Below, one piece after another: positions 10,299 to 22,699 of a stretch of 64,000 bases of DNA. Source of the DNA: Ailanthus altissimus (Eukaryota > Streptophyta > Magnoliopsida > Sapindales > Simaroubaceae); the NCBI GenBank assembly GCA_946807835.1, contig OX327683.1, positions 9,925,001-9,989,000 on the forward strand. The letters run 5' to 3'. A program made the translations under genes and the position numbers. The notes beneath the pieces were generated by a model. That model ran no database searches and was not told the origin of the DNA. It worked only from the letters and a program-made list of their open reading frames with translations. Each line of letters begins with the position of its first letter. Position 1 is the stretch's first letter.

Positions 10299-11474
10299 AC
10301 GTCTCTGTGTATGAAGAGTTAAAAGGCTTTTACCATTTAGGCTATATTGAGTTGGAGTAAGGAAGATTTCAGGGTTTTGATAATCAATTGGGTTCATTTG
10401 GGTTTCTAGGATTATGGTTTATTTGGCATTTTTTTTTGTAAGTTCAGCTTGTGAGGAAGATCCATTAGTTTCTTAATTGTTTTTGTCTTATTTGGGTTCT
10501 TTGTATATGATAATTATTATTATTGACTTTCATATGCCTAATTCAGTCTACGCATTGAAATTTTTGATTTCAAAGCCTCTTTTGAAGGCAATACAATTGA
10601 TTTGAATTAAAGCGCAAAATGGGTTCCTTTTGATATGTATTATGCATTCAATAATGACTCTAAATTGTGGAGCTTTGATGATGTTTTACACTGAAGAGAT
10701 ATTTGTCTTTGGCCATGGCAATAAGGTTGCAAACAAACTTAAGGATCAACAGCTCATGATTAACTCTAGAAAAAACATTTCAAGGTGAAGTACTATAATT
10801 AACCAAACCTCAATTGCAACCTTAAGCTATGGATCAAGAGTTAATTCATTTTCTATAATTGCTCTAAGACCTTAAACCTCTATGAAGGGAAAAAAATAAT
10901 GAAAGAAAGTCAATGCTATACTAAAATTAGAGCCTACGTTGAAAACCATGTTTGCTGGATTATAAAAGTGCAACCAAATTTAGAGAAACCAACCTAAAAG
11001 AATTAAGAACTTTTGAAAGAAAAAATATCCTAAATGAAATTTATCACTAAATAGAATCTTATGTTTACATTAATTTAAAGTTGTTGATTTTATTTCAATC
11101 TTCTAATTACCATCTGAATATATGTTTATTTGATTATTCTTTTTAACATCATAATTTTTTGTATCTTTATGCTATGAACCTACTCGTTGAATGTTGACTA
11201 AATGACATGATTGTTATTGTAGTGGAATTGATATGTCTAAAGATAACATTATTTTCATATATTCTCGATACATATTAAAAAGAAAATCAACCGTTATTGT
11301 TGTCGAGGTTTATTGCACGCACCATGTCTGTTGCAAGTCGATATTTACGACGACCACATGTTATTAACGATTATCAAGTGTTCAATTTATTTATAATTTA
11401 GGTTTTTAGCAATTCCTTAATTCTAAATGTCATATGTAATTTTGCTAACCGTGTATAATTTTATTGCCTTATAG
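10299..11474 (+). repeat. module B, full length
   Basis: Begins ACGTCTCTGTG after the A-unit words GGTATTGT and ends at an AG directly before GTGCTACC of module D. The first 60 codons (TACGTCTCT onward) resemble a real protein exon but are interrupted here by a TAA after GAGTTGGAG. The tail looks like an intron 3' end: T-rich, then TATAG/GTGCT. No protein family is recognised. Confidence 0.75.
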
Positions 11475-11920
11475 GTGCTACCAATAGCTTAAAAAGGATC
11501 CATTTTAGAAAATTCAATATTACAGAATCGCAGAATTTTCGTTGAGGAATAATTATTTAAGAATATAATTTTTTTTTTCATTTCTTGGTCAATTGAAATA
11601 TTAATATGCAAAAAAATATTCTTGTTTAGGTATAGAAAATTTTCAAAAAGAGACGATAACAACATCGCTATGTTTGCTTGACGCCACGAAAAGGACAAGC
11701 GTCTCAGTAAATCTAAATAGAAAAAAATGCCCAATACTAAGGATGAAAACATGGTAAACTCTGCAGGAAATATTTAGCCTAACAAAAGGCACAAATCACA
11801 CAATCAGAGTATTTCCAACGATATTTCAAATCAGATAACCAAAATGTTGCCCCTTTGTGGGCTATGCACGCTCGTGATAAAGTGACAATCTTGTGGGATA
11901 ATTTGACACTCATAAAGACC
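11475..11920 (+). repeat. module D, full length
   Basis: Runs from GTGCTACCAATAGC through the GGACAAGCGTCTCAGTAAATC word to CACTCATAAAGA, directly between B and the next A block. Confidence 0.82.
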
Positions 11921-13298
11921 TATTCTTTATATCTTTCATTCTTTCCTTCTCTTTCTCTTTCTCCACAACTAACGGCTTTTTCTTTTTGCCTTTTCTAGTG
12001 CTATTTTCCTTCTTTTTATCTTTCTACAAAATAAATAGCTTTTCCTTATGTCTAGTTGTAATGCTGTTTTTCTTCTTTTTTCTTTTTCTACAAACAGATA
12101 GCTCTTCTTTGTGGCTAGTTTTAGTGCTATTACTTCAGGATTGGGATTAGTATATTAAGCTATGGATTTTATTAGTTTTAGAAAAAAATTTCTTGATTAT
12201 TTTTAAATAATTTGATACTAGCATAGTTATTCTTAATAAGAATTATTTTTCTGGATGGGAGACTTCGTTGGGTATTGTCACTGTTTTAATGTTTGACATT
12301 GTTTTCCATGTTTTTCTCTTTCTACATAACAAACAGTTTTTCTTTCTAGCTGGTTAAAGTGTTTTTTCCTTCCTTTGTCTTTCTGCAGAACAAATAGGTC
12401 TTCTTTCTGTCCGATTGCAGTGATATTTGTTTTTTATTTTTCTCTCTCAAAAGAACAAATAGCTTTTCTTTCTAGCTGATTTTAGTGCTATAACTTCAGG
12501 TATGTCATTAGTATATTTAGCTATTGATTTTATTAGTTTAAGCAACATTTTTCTTTATTATTTTTAAAAATATTTGTACTACGATAGTTAATCTTAATAA
12601 GAATTATTTTTTTGGATTAAAGACTTTGTTGGGTATTGTCACTGTTTTTAGTGCTTGCAATTTCTTTCCTTCTTTTTCTCTTTCTACACAACAAACAACT
12701 TTCTTTCTGCCTTGTTTTAGTGCTATTTTCCTTCTTTTCGTCTTTCTACAGAATAAAGAGCTCTTCTTTCTATCTGATTGTAGTATTATTTTTCTCTTTC
12801 TACAGAACAAATACATCTTCTTTCTGGCTTGGTTTGGTGCTATTTCTTCAAGAATGTGGTTAGTATACTCAGCTATTGATTTTATTAGTTTAAGCAATTT
12901 TGTTTCTTGATTATTTTTAATTTTTTTTGATACGAGGATAGTTATTCTTAATAAGAATTATTTTTCTAGATCGATGACTTTGTTGAGTATTGTCACTAAT
13001 TTAAGTGGTTGCAATTTCTTTCCCTAATTTTCTATTTCTCCACAACAAAAAGCTTTTATTTTTGCCTGGTTTTAGTGTTATTTTCCTTCATTTTGTCTTT
13101 CTACAAAATAAAGAGCTCTTCTTTTTGTCTGGTTGCAATGCTATTCTTCTTCTTTTTTTCTCTCCACGGAACAAATAACTATTCTTTCTTGCTGGATTTA
13201 ATACCATTACTTCAGGTATATGATTAGTATACATAGCTATTGATTGTATTAGTTTAAGTAATTATTTTATTAATTATTTTTATTAGTATATGTTTTTG
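11921..13298 (+). repeat. module A block
   Basis: Junctions near 12231, 12595 and 12951, about 360 bp apart. Matches 50951-52306 junction for junction at an offset of about 39.03 kb. The second unit carries the GATTAAAGACTTTG variant instead of GATGGGAGACTTTG, a marker shared with 33550, 35290, 39410 and 39655. Confidence 0.85.
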
Positions 13299-13865
13299 AC
13301 AAGCAAACTATAAAAATCACACAAATCATTTATTGCGCAAGATTTGAGGTTTGATTTAATGTTAAAGTGTAGAGAAAATAATTTATATTTTAAATAAGAA
13401 AATCTAGAAGAAATATGAAAAGCACACAAATCATATATTCTAACTGCAGAAACTCAGTATCGGGTTTGAAAGAAATAAAATTCATGACAATAAGTTTTAC
13501 ATTATCCAAGCAGTACCAATATTTCTACACGTTTTGGTTATATATGGCTTAAATAAAAATGAAATACAAAAAATAATATGCATTAATATAAACCTTAAAC
13601 ACAATAATAGATAGTTATAATATAGATGCAGATGTTCGTACGGAACTTGTGATCCTTTGGAAAACATTTAAAAAGTTTGCAGATGTTCATACAAAAATTG
13701 AAATCTTTTGTAAAACATTCAAAAATTTGACTCTCTTTCTCTCTTTGTCTTCTCTGCGAAATGAACAATGACACCAAGAAAACATAATGCCATCTTTTGA
13801 GAAGCCATCCTTTTTTCTCACTGAAACATATTGTTATCTTCAAAGCCATCTTTTTTATTATTTGT
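13299..13865 (+). repeat. module C, full length
   Basis: About 567 bp from ACAAGCAAACTA to the CATCTTTTTTATTATTTGTCAC word that leads back into A. It contains an internal 51-bp imperfect tandem pair beginning GCAGATGTTCGTAC near 13627 and 13678. Confidence 0.82.
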
Positions 13866-14954
13866 CACTATTCTTAGTGCTTGCAATTGCTTTCCGTCCT
13901 AGTCTATTTCTACACAACAAACAACCCTTCTTTCTGGCTAGTTTTAGTGCTATTTTCTTTCTTTTTGTCTTTCTACTAAACAATTACGTCTTCTTTTGGC
14001 TGGTTTTAGTACTATTTTTCTTCTTTCTCTTTCTACAGAATAAATAGCTCTTCTTTCTGGTTCATTTTAGTGCTATTACTTCAGGTATGAGATTTGTATA
14101 CATAACAATTTATTTTATTAGTTTAAGCAATTGTTTTACTGATTATTTAAAAAACTTATACTAGGATAATTATTCTTAATAAGAATTATTTTTCTGGATG
14201 GGAGACTTTGTTTGGTTTTGTCACTGTTTTTAGTGCTTTTAATTGCTTTCCCTCGTTTTCTTTCTGCACAAAAAACAGCTTTTCTTTCTGGTTGGTTTAA
14301 GTGCTATTTTAATTTTCTTTTTTTTGTCTTTCTATAGAACAAAGAACTCAACTTTCTGTCTAGTTGTTGTGCTATTTTTCTTCTTTTACTCTTTCTACCG
14401 AACAAATAGATCTTCTCTCTGGCTTGTTTTGGTGCTATTACTTTAGGAATGTGATTAGTATACTCAGCTATTGATTTTATTGGTTTAAGCAATTTTTTTC
14501 CTAATTATTTTAAAATTTTTGTTACAAGGATAGTTATTCTTAATAAGAATTATTTTTCTAGATGGAAGCCTTTGTAAAGTATTGTCTCTGTTTTTAGCGA
14601 ATGCAATTGCTTGACTTTTTTTTCTCTTTCTCCAACACAAAAAACTTTTCTTTCCGACTGGGTTTAGTGCTACTTTCTTTCTTTTTGTTTTCCTACAGAA
14701 CAAAGAGCTCTTTTTTGCTTCCTTCTGCCTGGTTTTAGTGTTATTTTCCTTCCTTTTGTCATTCTACAAAACAAAGAGCTCTTCTTTTTGTCTGGTTGCA
14801 ATGCTATTCTTTTTTTTTTCTCTCTCTACGGAACAAATAGCTATTCTTTCTTGCTGGATTTAATGCCATTACTTCAGGTATGTGATTAGTATATATAGCT
14901 ACTGATTTTATTAGTTTAAGTAATTTTTCTTTTGGTTATTTTTATTAGTATACG
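13866..14954 (+). repeat. module A block
   Basis: Junctions near 14181 and 14540. The block ends in an A-unit spacer that passes into module B through a TAGTATACGTTTTGAAGG join. Confidence 0.82.
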
Positions 14955-15510
14955 TTTTGAAGGCAATACAATTCATTTAAATTAAAGTGAGAAATGGGTT
15001 CCTTTTTATATGTATTATGCATTCAATAAAAACTCTAAAATGTGGAGCTGTGATGATGTTTTACACTAAAGAGATATCTGTCTTTGGCCATGGCATTAAG
15101 GTTGTAAGCAAACTTAAGGATCAACACCTCATGATCAACTCTAGAAAAAACATTTCAAGGTGAAGTACTATAACTGACCAAACCTCAATTGCAACCTCAA
15201 ACTATGGATCAAGAGTTAATTCATTTTCTATATTTGCTCTAAGACTTTAAACCTCTATGAAGGGAAAAAAAATAATGATAGAATTAGAGCCGACATTGAA
15301 AAATATGTTTGCTGGATTATAAAAGTGCAACCAAATTTAGAGGAACCAACCTGAGAGAATTAAGAACTTTTGAACCAAACAATATCCCAAATGCAATTTA
15401 TCAAAAAATAGTTTCTTATGTTTATATGAATTTAAAGTTGTTGATTTTATTTCAATCTTCTATTTTACCATCTGAATATGTGTTTATTTGATTATTCTTT
15501 TTAACATCAC
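14955..15510 (+). repeat. module B, internal fragment
   Basis: Starts within B at GAAGGCAATACAATT and stops at TAACATCAC, where it joins an A-unit subrepeat (CTAAATAGCTATTC). It lacks the first 300 bp or so and the splice-like tail. This exact B/A join reappears in reverse orientation at 24250-24290. Confidence 0.78.
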
Positions 15511-15637
15511 TAAATAGCTATTCTTTCTTGTTGGATTTAATGCCATTACGTCAGATATGTGATTAGCATACATAGTTATTGATTTTATTAGTTTAAGCAA
15601 TTTTTTTATTGATTATTTTTATTAGAATACATTTCTA
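15511..15637 (+). repeat. module A spacer fragment
   Basis: Last part of one A subrepeat and the first half of the unit spacer (GATTTAATGCCATTACG to TTATTAGAATAC), without the palindrome. It links the truncated B to module C. Confidence 0.75.
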
Positions 15638-16200
15638 ACAAGCAAACTATAAATATCACAAAAATTATTTATTGCGCAAGATTTGAGGTTTGATTTTATA
15701 TTAAAGTGGAGAGAACATAATTTATATTTTAAATTAGAAAATCTAGAAGAAATATAAAAAGCACACAAATCATATATACTAACTGCAGAAACTCAGTTTC
15801 GGATTTGAAAGAAATAAAATTCATGACAATGGGTTTTACATTGTCCAAGCATTACCAATATTTCTACAAGTTTTAGTTATATATGCCTTGAATAAAAATG
15901 AAATCAAAAAATATATACATTTATGTAAACCTTAAACACAATAACAGATAGTTATAATATAGACGCAGATGTTCGTATGGAACTTGTGATCCTTTGGTAA
16001 ACATTAAAAAGTTTGCAGATGTTCGTACAGAAATTGAGATCGTTTGAAAAATATTCAAAAACGTGACTCTCTTTCTCTCTTTGTCTTCTCTACGAAATGA
16101 ACAATGACACCAAGAAAACATAATGCCATCTTTTGAGAAGCCATCCTTATTTCTCACTGAAACATATTGTTAACATCAAAAGCCATCTTTTTTTATTATT
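15638..16200 (+). repeat. module C, full length
   Basis: Same start and end words as the copy at 13299, with the 51-bp internal pair near 15965 and 16016. Confidence 0.82.
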
Positions 16201-17170
16201 AGTCACTATTTTTAGTACTTGCAATTGCTTTCCTTTCTTTTCTATTTTTACACAACAAACAACCCTTCTTTCTGCCTGATTTTAGTGCTATTTTCTTTCT
16301 TTTTGTCTGTCTATTAAACAATTAACTATTCTTTTGGCTGGTTTTAGTGCCTTTTTTCTTCTTTCTCTTTCTATTCTTTCTGGCTGATTTTAGTGCTATT
16401 ACTTTAGGTATGTGATTAGTATACATAGCAAATGATATTATTAGTTTAAGCAATTTTTTATTGATTATTTAAAAAAAATTATACTAAGATAATAAATCTT
16501 AATAAAAATTATTTTTCTAGATGAGAGACTTTGTTGGGCATTGTCGCTGTTTTAGTGTTTGCAATTGCTTTCCATGTTTTTCTCTTTCTACACAACAAAA
16601 AACTTTTCTTTTTGGCTGGTTTTAGTGCTATTTTTCTTATTTCTCTTTCTACAGAATAAATAGCTCTTCTTTCTGGCTGATTTTAGTGCTATTACTTCAG
16701 GTATGTGATTAGTATACATAGCAAATGATTTTATTAGTTTAAGCAATTTTTTATTGATTATTTAAAAAAAATTATACTAGGATAATAAATATTAATAAAA
16801 ATTATTTTTCTGGATGGGAGACTTTGTTGGGCATTGTCGCTGTTTTAGTGCTACAAAAAAAACTTTCTATTTTTAATGCTACACCCATTTTCTATTTTTT
16901 TTCCTAGAGAACAAAGAGCTCTTTTTTGCTTCATTTTGCCTGGTTTTTGTTATTTTCTTTCCTTTTATCTTTCTACACAACAAAAAGCTCTTCTTTTTGT
17001 CTGGTTGCAATGCTATTTTTCTTTTTTTTCTCTCTCTACGGAACAAATAGCTATTCTTTCTTACTAGATTTAATACCATTACTTCAGGTATGTGATTAGT
17101 ATACATAGCTATTGATTTTATTAGTTTAAGTAATTTTTTTACTAATTATTTTTATTAGTATATGTTTCTG
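16201..17170 (+). repeat. module A block
   Basis: Junctions near 16499 and 16794, about 295 bp apart, which is one subrepeat fewer than usual. Both lie in degenerate TTAATAAAAATT form, so the palindrome is damaged. Confidence 0.8.
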
Positions 17171-17736
17171 ACAAGCAAATTATAAAAATCACACAAATCA
17201 TTTATTGCGCAAGATTTGAAGTTTGATTTAATGTTAAAGTGTAGGGAAAATAATTTATATTTTAAATAAGAAAATCTAGAAGAAATATAAAAAGCACACA
17301 AATCATATATTCTAACTGCAGAAACTCAGTTTCGGGTTTGAAAGAAATAAAATTCATGACAATAGGTTTTACATTATCCAAGCAGTACCAATATTTCTAC
17401 ACGTTTTGGTTATATATGCCTTAAATAAAAATGAAATACAAAAAATAATATGCATTAATATAAACCTTAAACACAATAATAGATAGTTATAATATAGACG
17501 CAGATGTTCGTACAAAACTTGTGATCCTTTGGAAAATATTTAAAAAGTTTGCAGATGTTCGTACAAAAATTGAGATCGTTTGTAAAGTATTCAACAACTT
17601 GACTCTCTTTCTCTATGTCTTCTCTACTAAATAAACAATGACACCAAGAAAACATAATGCGATCTTTTGAAAAGCCATCCTCTTTTCTCACTAAAATATA
17701 TTTTTATCTTCAAAAGCTATCTTTTTTAATATTTGT
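17171..17736 (+). repeat. module C, full length
   Basis: Close to the 13299 copy; 51-bp pair near 17501 and 17552. Confidence 0.82.
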
Positions 17737-18028
17737 CACTATTTTTAGATGTTGCAATTGCTTAATTTTCTATTTCTCCACAACAAAAAGCTTTTCTTTA
17801 TGCTTGGTTTTAGTGTTATTTTCCTTCCTTTTGCCTGGTTTTAGTGTTATTTTCCTTCCTTTTATCTTTCTACAAAACAAAGAGCTCTTCTTTTTGTCTG
17901 GTTGTAGTGCTATTCTTTCTGTTGGATTTAATGCCATTACTTTAGGTATGTGATTAGTATACAGAGCTATTGATTTTATTAGTTTAAGCAATTTTTTGAT
18001 TGATGATTTTTATTAGTATACGTTGCTG
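17737..18028 (+). repeat. module A, single compressed unit
   Basis: One unit of about 290 bp between two C copies. The subrepeat start GCCTGGTTTTAGTG is duplicated in short form at 17811-17868. No complete palindrome. Confidence 0.75.
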
Positions 18029-18540
18029 ACAAGAAAACTATAAAAATCATACAAATCATTTATTTTGCATGATTCGAGGTTTCATTTTCTATTAAAGTAA
18101 AGAGAAAATAATTTATATTTTAAATAAAAAAATGTAGAAGAAATATAAAAAGCACACAAATCATATATTCTAACTGCAGAAACTCAGTTTCGGGCTTGAA
18201 AGAAATAAAATTCATAACAATGAGTTTTACATTGTCCAAGCAGTATCAATATTTCTACAAGTTTTGGTTATATATGGCTTAAATAAAATTGAAATACAAA
18301 AAATAATACGCATTAATATAACCCTTAAACACAATAACAGATAGTTATAATATAGACACAGATGTTCTTCCGAAACTTTTGATCCTTGAAAAACATATAA
18401 AACGTTTGCAGATGTTCGTGCAAAAATTGAGACTGTCTGTAAAACATTCAACAACTAGACTCCCTTTCTCTCTTTGTTTTCTCTACGAAATGAACAATGA
18501 CACCAAGAAAACATAATGCCATCTTTTGAGAAGCTATCCT
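18029..18540 (+). repeat. module C, 3' truncated
   Basis: Follows C to GAGAAGCTATCC, then switches straight to an A-unit TTGTCACTG, losing the last 50-60 bp of C. Confidence 0.78.
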
Positions 18541-18940
18541 TGTCACTGTTTTTCTCGATGAGAGATTTTGTTGGGCATTGTCACTGTCTTAGTGGTTGCA
18601 ATTGCTTTCCATGTTTTTCTCTTTCTACACAACAAAAAACTTTTCTTTTTGGCTGGTTTTAGTGCTATTTTCCTTCTTTTTGTCTTTCTACATAACAAAT
18701 AGCTATTGTTTCTGTATGGTTGTAGTGCTATTTTTTTATTTTTCTATTTCTACAGAATAAAAAACTCTTCTTCCTGACTGGTTTTAATGCTATTACTTCA
18801 GCTATATGATTAGTATACTTAGCTATCGATTTTATTGGTTTAAACAATTTTTTTCTTGGTTGTTTTAAAATTTTTTTATACTAGGATAGTTATTCTTAAT
18901 AAGAATATTTTTCTCGATGAGAGACGTTGTTAGGTATTGT
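18541..18940 (+). repeat. module A block
   Basis: One unit with a junction near 18896, then GATGAGAGACGTTGTTAGGTATTGT leading into module B. Confidence 0.8.
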
Positions 18941-19305
18941 ACGTCCCTGTGGGTAAAGTGTTAAAAGACTTTTACCATTTGGGTTATAATGAGTTGGAGG
19001 AAAGGAGATTTCAGGGTTTTGATAATCCAATTCGGTTTATTTGGGTTTCTAAGATTAGGGTTTATTCAGCATTTGTTTTTTTTGTAAGTTCAGCTTGTGA
19101 GGAAGATCCATTAGTTTCTTAATTGTCTTATTTGGGTTCTTTGTATATGATAATTATTATTATTGACTTTCATATGCCTAATTCAGTCTATGCATTGAAA
19201 AGTTTTGATTTCGAAGGCTCTTTTGAAGGCAATACAATTGACTTGAATTAAAGCGCAAAATGGGTTCCTTTTGATATGTATTATACATTCAATAATAGCT
19301 CTAAA
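18941..19305 (+). repeat. module B, 5' fragment
   Basis: The first 365 bp of B. The opening 60 codons are uninterrupted here, reading ELEERRFQGFDNPIRFIWV in the middle. It ends at ATAGCTCTAAAATCTAGAAG, where B and C share the word CTAAAAT/AAATCTAGAA, suggesting a microhomology join. Confidence 0.75.
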
Positions 19306-19768
19306 ATCTAGAAGAAATATAAAAAGCACACAAATCATATATTCTAACTGCAGAAACTCAGTTCCGGGTTTGAAATAAATAAAATTCATGACAATGGGTT
19401 TTACATTGTCCAAGCAGTACCAATATTTCTACACGTTTTGGTTAGATATGCCTTGATTAAAAACGAAATATACAAAAAATATGCATTAATATAAACCTTA
19501 AACACAATAACAGATAGTTATAATATAGACGTAGATGTTCGTACGGAACTTGTGATCCTTTGAAAAACATTTAAAAAGTTTGCAGATGTTCGTACAAAAA
19601 TTGAGATCGTTTGTAAAACATTCAAAAACGTTTGCAGATCTTTCTCTCTTTGTCTTCTCTATGAAATGAACAATGACACCAAGAAAACATAATGCCATCC
19701 TTTTAGAAGCCATCCTTTTTTCTCACTGAAACATATTGTTATCTTCAAAAGCCATCTTTTTTATTATT
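19306..19768 (+). repeat. module C, 5' truncated
   Basis: Begins at ATCTAGAAGAAATATAAAAAG, about 110 bp into C. Matches 27940-28402 at an offset near 8.63 kb. Confidence 0.78.
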
Positions 19769-21214
19769 TGTCAATATTTTTAGTGCTTGCAATTGCTTTC
19801 CTTCCTTTTCTATCTCTACACAACAAACAACCCTTCTTTCTAGCTAGTTTTAGTGCTATTTTCTTTCTTTTTGTAGTTCAACAGAACAATTATCTCGTCT
19901 TTTTGTTAGTTTTAGTGCTATTTTTCTTCTTTGTCTCATTCTACAAAATAAAACGCTATTCTTTCGGGCTAATTTTAGTGCTATTACTTCAAATATGTGA
20001 GCAGTATACTCTCAACTATTGACTTTATTCGTTTGCGCAATTTTTTTGTTAATTTTTTTTTAATTTTTTTTTCTAGGATAGTTATTGTTAATAAAAATTC
20101 CTTTTCTGGATGGGGGACTTTGTTGGGTATTGTCATTGTTTTAGTGCTTGCAATTGCTTTCCTTCTTTTTCTCTTTCTCCACAACAAACTGCTTTTCGCT
20201 ATGGATAGTTTTAGTGTTACTTTCCTTCCTTTTGTGTTTCTACAGAGCAATGAGCTCTACTTTTTGTCTTGTCGCAGTGCTATTTTTATTTTTTTTCCTC
20301 TTTCTATAGAACAGATAGCTATTCTTTCTTGCTGGTTTTAATGCTATTACTTAAGGTATATGATTAGTATACTAAGCTATTGATTTTATTACTTTCAACA
20401 TTTTTTTCTTGATTATTTCAAAAAAATCATTCTAGGATATTTATTCTTAATAAGAATTGTTTTTTTGGATAGGAGACTTTGTTTGGTATTGTCACTGTTT
20501 TTAGTGTTTAAAATTGCTTTTCTTTTTTCCTCTTTCTCTACAACAAATGGCTTTTTCTTTCTGGCTGGTTTTAGTGTTATTTTCCTTCCTTTTGTCTTTC
20601 GACAAAACATAGAGCTCTTCTTTTTGTTGGGTTGCAGTGTTATTCTTCTTCTTTTTCTCTTTCTATGGAACAGATAGCTATTATTTCTTGTTGGAATTAA
20701 TGCCATTACTTCAGGTATATGATTAGTATACATAGCTATTGATTTTATTAGCTTAAGCAATTTTTTATTGATTATTTAAAAATAAATTATATCAGAATAG
20801 TTATTCTTAATAAGAATTATTTTTCTGCAAGGGAGACTTTGTTGGGTATTGTGACTATTTTTAGTGCTCGCAATTGCTTTCCTTCTTTTTCTCCTTCCCC
20901 ACAAAAAAAAGTTTTTTTTTTCTAGTTGGTTTTAAAGCTATTTTTCTTCTTTTTGTCTTTCTATAGAACAAATAGCTCTTCTTTCTGTCTGGTTGTAGTG
21001 CTATTGTTTTTTATTTTTCTCTTTCTACCGAATAAATAACTCTTCTTTCTGTCTAGTTTTAGTGATATTACTTCGATATATAAATAGTATACTAAGCTAT
21101 ATATTTTATTAGTTTAAGCAATTTTTTTCTTGAATATTTTTAAATTTTTTATACTAGGATAGTAATTCTTAATAAGAATTTTTTTTCTGGATGGGACACT
21201 TTGTTAGGTATTGT
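19769..21214 (+). repeat. module A block
   Basis: Junctions near 20092, 20450, 20813 and 21172, all about 360 bp apart. The same four recur at 28721, 29085, 29440 and 29805. The first unit has a diverged spacer with the GTTTGCGCAATT word. Confidence 0.83.
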
Positions 21215-22251
21215 ACGTCTCTGTTTGTAAAGAGTTGAAAGGCTTTTACAATTTGGGCTATATTGAGTTGGAGGAAGGGAGATTTTATGGTTTTAATAAT
21301 CCAATTAGGTTCATTTGGGTTTCTAGGATTAGAATTATTTGGCCTTTGTTTTTTGTAAGTTCAGCTTGCGTGGAAGATCCATTAGTTTTTTAATTGTTTT
21401 ATCTTATTTGGGTTCTTTGTATATGATAATTATTATTATTGACTTTCATATGCCTAATTCAGTCTATGCATTGAAATTGTTTGATTTCAAAAGCTCTTTT
21501 GAGGGCAATACAATTTATTTGAATTAAAGTGCAAAATGGGTTCATGTGGGTTCCTTTTGATATGTATTATGCATTCAATAATAACTCTAAAATGTAGAGC
21601 TTTGATGATGTTGTACACTAAAGAGATATCTGTTTTTGGCCATAGCATTAAGGTTGTAGGAAGTTTACTGATCAACACCTGATAATCAATTGTGAAAAAA
21701 AATGTCAAGGTGAAGTACTATAATTGACCAAACCTTAATTGCAAGTGATAACAATTAAGAACTTTTGAAAAAAAAAAATCCTAAATGCAAGTTATCACTA
21801 AATAGAATCTTATGTTTACATTAATTTAAAGTTGTTGATTTTATTTTATTCTTCTATTTTACCATCTAAATATATGTTTATTTGATTATTCTTTTTAATA
21901 TCAAAATTACTTATTATCTTTATGCAATGAACCTACTCGTTGAATGTTGACTAAATCACATGTTTGTTACTGTATTGGAATTAATATGTCTAACGATAAC
22001 TATATTTTAATATATTCTCGAGACATATTAAAAAGAAAATTGACTGTTATTGTTGTCGAGGTTTATTGCACGCACTAGGTCTGTTGCAAGTCACTATTTA
22101 CGACGACCACATATTATTAACGATTACCAATTGTTCAATTTTTTTTATAATTTTAGGTTTTTAGTAGTTCCTTAATTCTAAATGTCATATGCATTTTTGC
22201 TCACCATGTATAATTTTATTGTCTACCATGTATAATTTTATTGTCTTGCAG
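21215..22251 (+). repeat. module B with internal deletion
   Basis: The first 60 codons are open (ELEEGRFYGFNNPIRFIWV in the middle). About 150 bp are missing around 21740, the same deletion as in the copy at 29849. The tail has a private 22-bp tandem duplication of the CATGTATAATTTTATTGTCT word just before the splice-like TTGCAG. Confidence 0.75.
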
Positions 22252-22699
22252 GTGCTACCAAAAGCTAATAAAGGATGCATTTTGGAAAATTCAATATACA
22301 GAATCACAGAATTTTCGGTGAGGAATAATTGTTTAAGAATTTGAATTTTTTTTTTATTTCTTAGTTGATATGAAATAGTAATATGCAAAACAAAAATCTT
22401 GTTTATGTATAGAAAAGTTTCAAAAAGAGATGATAACAACATCATTATGTTTGTTTGACGCCATGAAAATAACAAGCATCTCAGTAAATCTAAACAGAAA
22501 AAAGTGCCCAATACTGAGGATGAAAACATGCTTGAGTCTGCAGGTAAGACTTAGCTTAAAGACAATGAACAAATCACACAATCAGAGTATTTACAACGAT
22601 ATTTCCAATCAGATGACTCAAATGTTGCCCTCATGTGGGCTATGCAGTCTAGAGATAAAGTGATAATCTTGTGGGAGAATTCGACACTCATAAAGAACT
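22252..22699 (+). repeat. module D, full length
   Basis: GTGCTACCAAAAGC to CACTCATAAAGAAC. It lies at the left end of a 1.7-kb block repeated almost unchanged at 53276-54970. Confidence 0.83.
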
